A stretch of 64,000 nt of DNA. It comes from Oidiodendron maius Zn. Lineage: Eukaryota > Ascomycota > Leotiomycetes > Myxotrichaceae. A program made the position numbers and the translations under genes. Below the pieces are notes generated by a model, which saw only the letters and a program-made list of their open reading frames with translations, was not told where the DNA came from and searched no databases. Of this stretch, positions 57,426-64,000 are shown piece after piece; the stretch's first letter is position 1, and each line of letters opens with the position of its first letter. The DNA is taken from positions 2,218,096 to 2,282,095 of the forward strand of contig KN832872.1 in the NCBI GenBank assembly GCA_000827325.1, given 5' to 3'.

Positions 57426-59569
57426 ATGAGTGACGCTTTTGATTTTATCATAGTCGGTGGTAGTATACTGCGATCATATTTAAATATAAAATGCTAATGT
57501 TTTGAAGGAGGTACTGCTGGGTGTCTAGTCGCGCAGAGGCTTGCATCTGCAGCGCCTAGAGTGTCAATTCTTTTGATCGAAATTGGTGATGATAACTCTG
57601 ACATCTTAACTCGGATACCATTCGAGCGTTACTCGAATGTTTTTATGCGACCAGAACTGGATCATGGATACTCAACTGTGCCTCAGAGCACTCTGAAGAA
57701 CAGAAAAGTGCCGTATCCCCGAGGAAAAGGCCTAGGTGGCTCAACAGCAATTAATTTTATGATTTGGGCACCTGGTTCGTCAATGGACTATGATCGTTGG
57801 GCTGAGTTGGTTGGGGACGATGACTGGGGATGGGAAAAGACAAATGCGAGACTGAAAGCCGTATTCACTATACCTGATATATATAAGCTGTTTGAGTATT
57901 AACAAGAAGCAGATCCAGTCATTCCACGGCACCGTTTCACCAACCTTACAGAAATATGCTAATCCTATTGCCGAAGATCACGGATTTAGTGGGTAAGAGC
58001 TCTCTGCATTGCAAACTCGGAAAGGTCACTAGTCTTACGAAGAGAGAAGATCTGTTGCTATTTCCATACCGGATGAATGGGAACCAGACGCCAAAATAGT
58101 GATGGATGCGGCGGATAAATTTGGGGCATGTCTCTCACACCCACGAGTGGGCTGCGACTAATAGGATAGCTAGTTTCCAATCAATTTGGATCCAACTACA
58201 GGCAATCCGATAGGGATAGGAATTTCACCCAATTCAGCTCATGCAGGACTCCGAACTACTAGTGCATCGGCGCATCTTTCATCTCCTCTGACGAATTTGA
58301 CTGTTTGGACCAAGACGAGAGTCATCAGAGTAGTCTTAGACGGAAAGAAAGCGGTCGCAGTTGATCTTGCCGATGGTCGAATAGGTGACTTAATAAATAC
58401 ATCCAGATAATGCATGACTAACTCTAGGAATAGTGACCGCAAACCGAGAGGTCATCCTGTGCGCCGGTGCGATCGATACCCCAAAATTGCTACTTCTTTC
58501 GGGCATCGGGCCAAAGGATGAACTCGCCAAACACAATGTTGAGCTTTGCCACGATCTTCCGGGTGTCGGAAAGAACCTGCAAGACCACCCTGCAGTATTT
58601 TTGACTGAGCATTTGGGCGATGGCTTTTCCTCCAAGGTTAATTTCATGTCCACACCTTCAGCGGTGGACTCTGCGCGTCAAGAATGGTTAGAATTTAAAA
58701 CAGGGCCGCTTACAACGCATTTTGCATCCGCCGTGCTAGGATTCTTGAAGGACGATTCCATCTATGAAACAGAGGCTTTCAACGCTCTAGACCCAGAAAT
58801 GCAACAATTTCTACGACATCGACTCGTTCCACAATATGAATTTGGTTGGGTATGTACCATGATCTTTCTCATCACCTCTCTTTTGACACAATGCGAAATC
58901 ATTCGTTGCTGAACCACTGAATAGGGGGGACCCCTCTTGCCTCCAACCTATGAGTTTAAGGACATAGACGATGCTTTCCTATCAACCGTCATCGTATTAA
59001 TGAACCCCGTGTCCCGCGGCACAGTCACGATCGGCTCCTCGAATCCAGAAGATCCGCCTCTAATAGACTTCTCCTTCTTATCACACCCGCTAGATAAATT
59101 GACTTTGATCGCAGCCATCCGAAAAGCAATCCATTTCACTCAGTCACCCTCGATAGATAAGTACTGGAAGAGCCATATCAACGTCCCAAAGAGCGACTCG
59201 GATGAAGACATCTGGGCATGTACCTTTCAGTACAAATAGAGCTTTGTGCAAACTAACATACTAATAGGACTTCATCGCTGACAACTGTGGTCCCCTTTGG
59301 CATGCAAATGGCAGTGTCGTGATGAGCAAGAGTGGTGAGGAGCTGGGTTGTGTGGACTCCAGCTTGAAGGTCTTTGGCATTGAAGGCCTTCGCGTTGCAG
59401 ATATGAGCGTCTGTCCTCTCACATCGAAGTTAGTATTCCGGTAGTAACCGAAAACTTACAATATGGTTAACAGACACATAGTGGACATACACAAGCTACT
59501 GCATATCTTATCGGACAAGTTGCTGCGGAGAAGATTTGTCTGGAGCACCAGCTTGATATTTCAGACTAG
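57426..59569 (+). CDS. GMC oxidoreductase 2
   Basis: FAD-dependent GMC oxidoreductase of 569 residues in nine exons: 57426-57459, 57508-57860, 57907-57992, 58050-58129, 58202-58384, 58428-58849, 58925-59215, 59268-59432 and 59474-59569. The sum closes in frame. The FAD motif VGGGTAG is split by intron 1. [33 protein letters not shown] and GKNLQDHP follow. Both catalytic histidines are present: LWHANG (about 495) and SGHTQATAY (about 543). The intron at 59216-59267 must start with GC (GCATGT) to keep frame. Two other acceptors (AGAAG and CTACAG) were chosen over nearer AGs for the same reason. The many introns separate it from GMC 1, so the two are not recent duplicates. Confidence 0.85.
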
Positions 59570-59943
59570 CTGTCTTGATTTCGAATGATATTAACTGAAT
59601 GGCATTCCTATTTAAGTCTTCCTCTGCCAGAAGCTCTAGGTATTGTGAGATAAACATGATACGATGTACACTGGGTAGAATAAGGCTTCTAGCATAATTT
59701 ACGGACAAGTTTTGGCGAAATAGCTTTTCGTGTTATTGGCCGGTTTGTTCTCCACTTGCAGCTCCGCTTATGTGAGACGAAGTAGTCAGATATACTAAAA
59801 GTCAACACACTCATCCCTTAACCTCCCTCAGAGCTCAAAGAGTCTGTATCGAAATTTTGAAAAGCGTCAGTAGTGATTTTGCCCATTGTTCCCCTTGCCA
59901 AATCATCCACTCTAGGGTATAGAGACATACATAACAAAACTTC
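59570..59943. other. Intergenic
   Basis: About 370 bases between GMC 2 and the start of the transcription factor. It probably holds the regulator promoter. Confidence 0.5.
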
Positions 59944-62275
59944 ATGTGTAAGTATCCATCGGCTCTCTGGGAAGTCCAGGTCTGATAAGCCCGCCATACT
60001 CTAGCCTCAAGGGACGAGGGTGTTAGCTGCGGCTCCTGCCGAAAAGTCCTCACGAGATCGTAAGTCCTGCTGCATTTAATTTCTATAACATCAATACCGT
60101 CATTGAGCTCCGCTTGTACTGATATGCGGAACATTTAGAGACGTACTCCGCCGCCACTATCGCACTTGTCCCTCCCGTGGTACGCAGCCTATTCCCAAAC
60201 GCAAGAAGAGAGGTCCCCAGAGGCGAGCATGCGATTACTGTACTCGATCAAAAGTGGCATGTGATTTTGAGCTACCATGTGAGACCTGCCTTCTCAGAGG
60301 ATTAATCTGCACAAATAATAGACTTCTCAACAATCCATCAAACGGCGAGAGAGAAAGCTCAACTGGTGATGTTGGATTTGAAAAATCTAATTCTACCGAT
60401 CTCGGCCGATCTAGCTTGCGCCACTTTTACATCCCTTTCCTTCACAATTATACTAATCCCGAAACTCAAACACTGCGGGATAGATTTGGCTCTTCAAATG
60501 CCATAGCCGAACGAAGGACAACTTCAGACGCGATTATCCCATTGACATTTGAAGGCGTAACTGGTTTGGAAGGTATCTTCAGATAGTATGATATCGTCAA
60601 CATTTGTTGGCTAATCGAAGAATAGAATATTCGAGTATCGATAACTCATTTTTTGGAATAGGGTTTGATACATCCATTGATTCATTTGAAGGATTGTCTT
60701 CAGACTTTATCGGAAACCCATTTAATAGGGTCCAAGTGGCTGATATGCTCCATGAAGCGACCCCCATGGACGATATGTATATGGGCGATCTCCGATTAGA
60801 GCAATTATTTTTCTGCGCGAATGGAGCTAGAGACGAATGCGCCGAGAGATCATATGACGTTGGACAGCCGCTCATGAATATCGGGCTCGGCGAGTTTCAT
60901 GAATACCGGACGTCGGAGCTTCTGGAAGACTTGAAAAGATTCTTCCTTTCCCTTCCTCCTGAACGTCAGAATCTCATATCCACTGCGATATTTGGCTACC
61001 TTGAGAGGATATTTACACCACAAAAAATGAAAAATTACGTCAACGCATATTTTCTCCATTGATATCCACATTGCCCTCTTGTTCATCGCCCTAGCTTTGA
61101 TATAAGAAGCATCTCTCTACCACTACTCTTCGTCATTATTATCATTGGAACATTATTTTCGCCAGCGGAAGATGATAGCACTTTAGTCGAGGAAATTCTT
61201 AATTTAGCTGAAGACTATGCATTCCTTAATCCCACGTTCACAGGTTTGACCTTTGGCAATCGCACTCTTCAAGATTCGGCAGTTGCAATAGAGGCCATCC
61301 AAGCAACTTTCATAATTTCTAAGGCGCAGATATGGAATGGGTCATCCGCGGCTCGAAGGCGTATCCGCCTAAGCCGTTATGGCGAGATAATCACAGTTTG
61401 TCCTATCCATCCTTCCAAATTTTATTCTGACAAATTCGTCTAGGCTGCCCGGACAATGTGTCTGATGAATACTTCTACAACTTCAGTTTACCAGTCTTTG
61501 GTGTCTAAAAATTTCGATTGGGCAGATTTTGTAAATAAAGAGACCAGAGTTCGGTACAGATATTTCGTGTCATGGTCGTTGGCTCGTACTAGCAAAGTAA
61601 CATGCTTACGAGACTTACAGGCTAATGTCATACATATTTGTCGTCGATACGGAGTTTGCAATGTTCCACAACCTTCCCCCTCGTGTGGCTATCGCGGAGC
61701 TGAACCTAGACATACTATCTTCTGAGCACTGTTTCTCTGCTACGACTGCAGATAGCTGCTGGGGTGCATTACAAGCAGATACTGCCTACCGTCCGAAAGG
61801 ACTAGCTGCTCTGATTGCAAAGTTCCTTGGCAAGTACTGGGACGATGCCTCATGCCAAGAGGCTGAAGCTTTGAGTATATTGAGCCTGTTCATTGTAATA
61901 CTTGGTATGCCCTTGCACTAAACCTCCGGAATATTTTTTGGGGCTAATACATACTTAGCTTTACATCAGGTTCTTTGGCTCTCCAAACACAGTGCACTCG
62001 GCCAAGAATCAGCTGCGCCGATGCGTCGTGCTCTTTCTCGCTGGAAGGACGCATGGGACGTTCAGCGGTCTCGAACGACTACAGAGGAATGGCAAGCATT
62101 AGGTTTTATGAGAAATGCACCGGAATTTTGGTGGTTGGCTCGTGTCCTGAATGAAATGGACGTGAAAATAGAACGTGAGACAGATTCAAAGTTCGCTCAG
62201 GAGGCTGCATTCTCGGAAGAGAACGTAGTTCACCTTGATAAGCTTTTTGCAAGTATGCAAAAACTGAACCTCTAA
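59944..62275 (+). pseudogene. C2H2-Zn2Cys6 transcription factor with an in-frame TGA
   Basis: Nuclear regulator with two DNA-binding modules. Exons are 59944-59947 (ATG plus one base), 60005-60059, 60139-60572, 60626-61395, 61444-61553, 61621-61904 and 61959-62275, together 658 codons. The start reads MSSRDEGVSCGSCRKVLTRS, continuing to RRHYRTC, a C2H2 finger. A Zn2Cys6 cluster follows (ACDYCTRSKVAC, then CETC). The fungal-specific middle domain is well kept: PLVHRPSFD, AIEAIQATFIISKAQIW, RRRIRLSRYGEI and FAMFHNLPPRVAIAEL. A TGA at 61060-61062 interrupts it just before YPHCPLVHRPSF, where relatives often have a residue such as Trp. All later exons keep frame. It may be a very young pseudogene, make a 309-residue DNA-binding fragment, or reflect a sequencing error. 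Confidence 0.8.
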
Positions 62276-62645
62276 ACCAAGTACTATTTACGTAGCGAAA
62301 CTATGACATGATATAAATATCCTACTTGGCAAGCGTTGCTTCACATTTAGTTATACTAGAAGGAGTAAATAGGATTTAACGGCTTATATTTCGCTTTCAA
62401 AGTTCCGGAAGTATTGAAAGAAATAAGATAAGAGGTAAATCATATCCTGTTAGTATATCCCTTGAAAACACGAAGTAGTGCCCGGCATAGGAACACTAGA
62501 CTACCAATGAGTTTCGCTAGGCTTCTAAGTCCTATGACATCTCTCGCTGCTTCCACAGGGACCACTCATCCGCTAACTGCCACCCGTACAACCAGCCCAT
62601 ATCTTTGACTCCCAGCTGAGCTGACACTGTGCTCTTGTCTTCGTT
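62276..62645. other. Intergenic
   Basis: About 370 bases. Nothing is visible. Confidence 0.5.
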
Positions 62646-63060
62646 CTAGTTGACCAGTGCTACCCGGTTCTTGTCCACCTGGGTCGAGAATTCTGTCACT
62701 TGCTTTACTCGCTGCCACCGCCAGCTCTGCCGATGTGCCAGAACCGAGTTGATCTCCGTCTCCGTCGTCACCTCACCCAGTGCGATCCTCAGCCTGTAAG
62801 CGTCCTCTATCGCCATCCCCGCTACTTGCCCGCCTGGAGGGGAAGACATGAGCTGCATCTCCTAGTATCACTGCCCTTTCTCTTTCTGCAACCCACGTCT
62901 GAAAATTTGGCATGGCATAATACGGCCAGAGAAGGACAGGAATCACATGGTCTTCATCTACAATCTCAATGGCCGATGCCACCAAGTCGAGCTATTCCTC
63001 CTCTGTGATCTCTTCCCCCACTATTCCGTACAATATCTAGTAACCTGTCGCGTTTACCCC
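62646..63060 (-). pseudogene. FAD-dependent monooxygenase relic
   Basis: The C-terminal half of a class A flavin monooxygenase (salicylate hydroxylase-like). One minus-strand frame reads LLWPYYAMPNFQTWVAERE and ILGDAAHVFP. The next frame continues with PPGGQVAGMAIEDAYRL and RVKQVTEFSTQV to 62646. The switch occurs inside the conserved GDAAH-PPGGQ motif, where one extra base sits, so the gene is frameshifted. An in-frame stop also lies upstream near 62993. The N-terminal FAD-binding GxGxxG half is missing. The relic lies next to two GMC genes and a damaged regulator. Confidence 0.75.
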
Positions 63061-64000
63061 TTAGAGTTCTCTACATCATAAATTCACGGTCCTCAAGTCC
63101 CAGCTGAACGGCGACCCGAACCATTTTGCTGTCGGGGTCGGATACACGAAGAGAACTATGCCTCGTCGCGTCGTCATCGCCATGGCACACTGTCTCAGCA
63201 GCGAGCAGGATCGGGATACGAGTTACAAGGCTTCAGCAAGTCCATGCAGCGGGGCATATTAGCCGCTAGCATATCACAACGGGTTTTGCTAGAATTAAAA
63301 GGCGAAGTTTTATTCCGCTAGAACATTAAAATAATAAATGATTAAACTAATAAATGAGATACAATGCTAAGGTACTATATAAACGCCAGGGCGTGCATTT
63401 TGAAATAAGGGATTTGGGGACAATGGAGTGAATCACGTGATAATACGATATCCGTCGTTCTTGTTGGTGTGCCCGAAGGACTCAATGTACGCAGGCATAC
63501 AGTACATTTGGTACTGCTTATGTATTTAATAGGCTTCTCCCACTGTAGTGGCAATTCAACTCCAGATCGAGTATTGCAACAGTTCTTAACGTGCTATCTC
63601 TTGAACATGGCAGCTATAAAATTTATTGCAGGGCTGAATTTTACTAATACAGTATTAAATTTTGCCCCCGAAAGTCCGGGACGAGATAAAGTCGGAATTA
63701 GAGTTCCTGGTCCCCTTGTGTCGGAAGTTACGGCAGGATGTAAGACGCTATTGGTTAAATCTGGAGCCCGACGGGTAACACTTCCATCTTTTCGCCGTTA
63801 ATCATCCAGACAGACGCTGAATTGAGTAGCTCTTGCCCATAACCATTTTGACAGCCTTTTGACCTGGTTCTTCACCTGAATGACGCACGCGCTAAGGGCA
63901 GGCGCAAGATCCTTGTTGTGACATGAGAGCAACACAGCGACCGTAAGTAGTGGCGGCGGCCTCGAATTAGATCCGGAACCTCGATGTGCGCTTCTCCGTG
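63061..64000. other. Gene-poor right edge
   Basis: A plus-strand frame at 63469-63801 opens MPEGLNVRRHTVHLVL by an internal choice of start, but has no recognisable domain. The rest is unassigned. A gene continuing beyond the edge cannot be excluded. Confidence 0.4.

Noticed and set aside
63469-63801. Plus-strand 110-codon frame near the right edge
   Set aside because: No domain or splice partner; its start is not an ATG.

Overview
The window looks like the genome of a filamentous ascomycete (Pezizomycotina; I cannot fix the class). Nearly every gene is broken by short introns of 40-90 bases with GT-AG borders and CTAAC/CTGAC-like branch sites. The proteins are typical of such fungi: NACHT-type STAND proteins, a BTB protein, PD-(D/E)XK-like proteins, a SLIP-GC-like GTPase, DUF4246, an F-box protein, a CorA-like protein, Egh16/Gas1, a GT32 enzyme, GMC oxidoreductases and a C2H2-Zn2Cys6 regulator. 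I rebuilt gene models by hand from frame continuity and splice motifs; most close exactly to a multiple of three.

Left part (1-25,260): an accessory stretch rich in signalling and nucleotide-binding proteins. It has a NACHT-ankyrin gene running off the left edge, a BTB protein, a second NACHT gene beside a decayed, RIP-like copy of its own 5' end, a PD-(D/E)XK-like protein with an acidic tail, an orphan six-exon gene, a coiled-coil PigL_N-type protein, a 15-exon dynamin/SLIP-GC-like GTPase, and a second PD-(D/E)XK-like protein with an acidic tail. This mix resembles fungal allorecognition or innate-immune regions and is the best candidate for an undescribed system; that role is inference.

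Middle part (26,570-50,980): an aspartate-semialdehyde dehydrogenase, an intronless CocE/NonD-type hydrolase with many G/C-ending codons, a DUF4246 protein flanked by a diverged direct-repeat pair, an F-box protein, a long intronless protein with a STAND-like N-terminus, an eight-exon CorA-like membrane protein, a secreted Egh16/Gas1-like protein, a possible HET-gene relic, and a Golgi GT32 (OCH1-like) glycosyltransferase.

Right part (51,680-64,000): an orphan gene with an Asp-rich repeat, two different GMC oxidoreductases on the same strand, a C2H2-Zn2Cys6 regulator with an in-frame TGA in its middle domain, and a frameshifted FAD-monooxygenase relic. Together these look like a decaying metabolic cluster. 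Long gaps are mostly AT-rich and hold nothing I could support.
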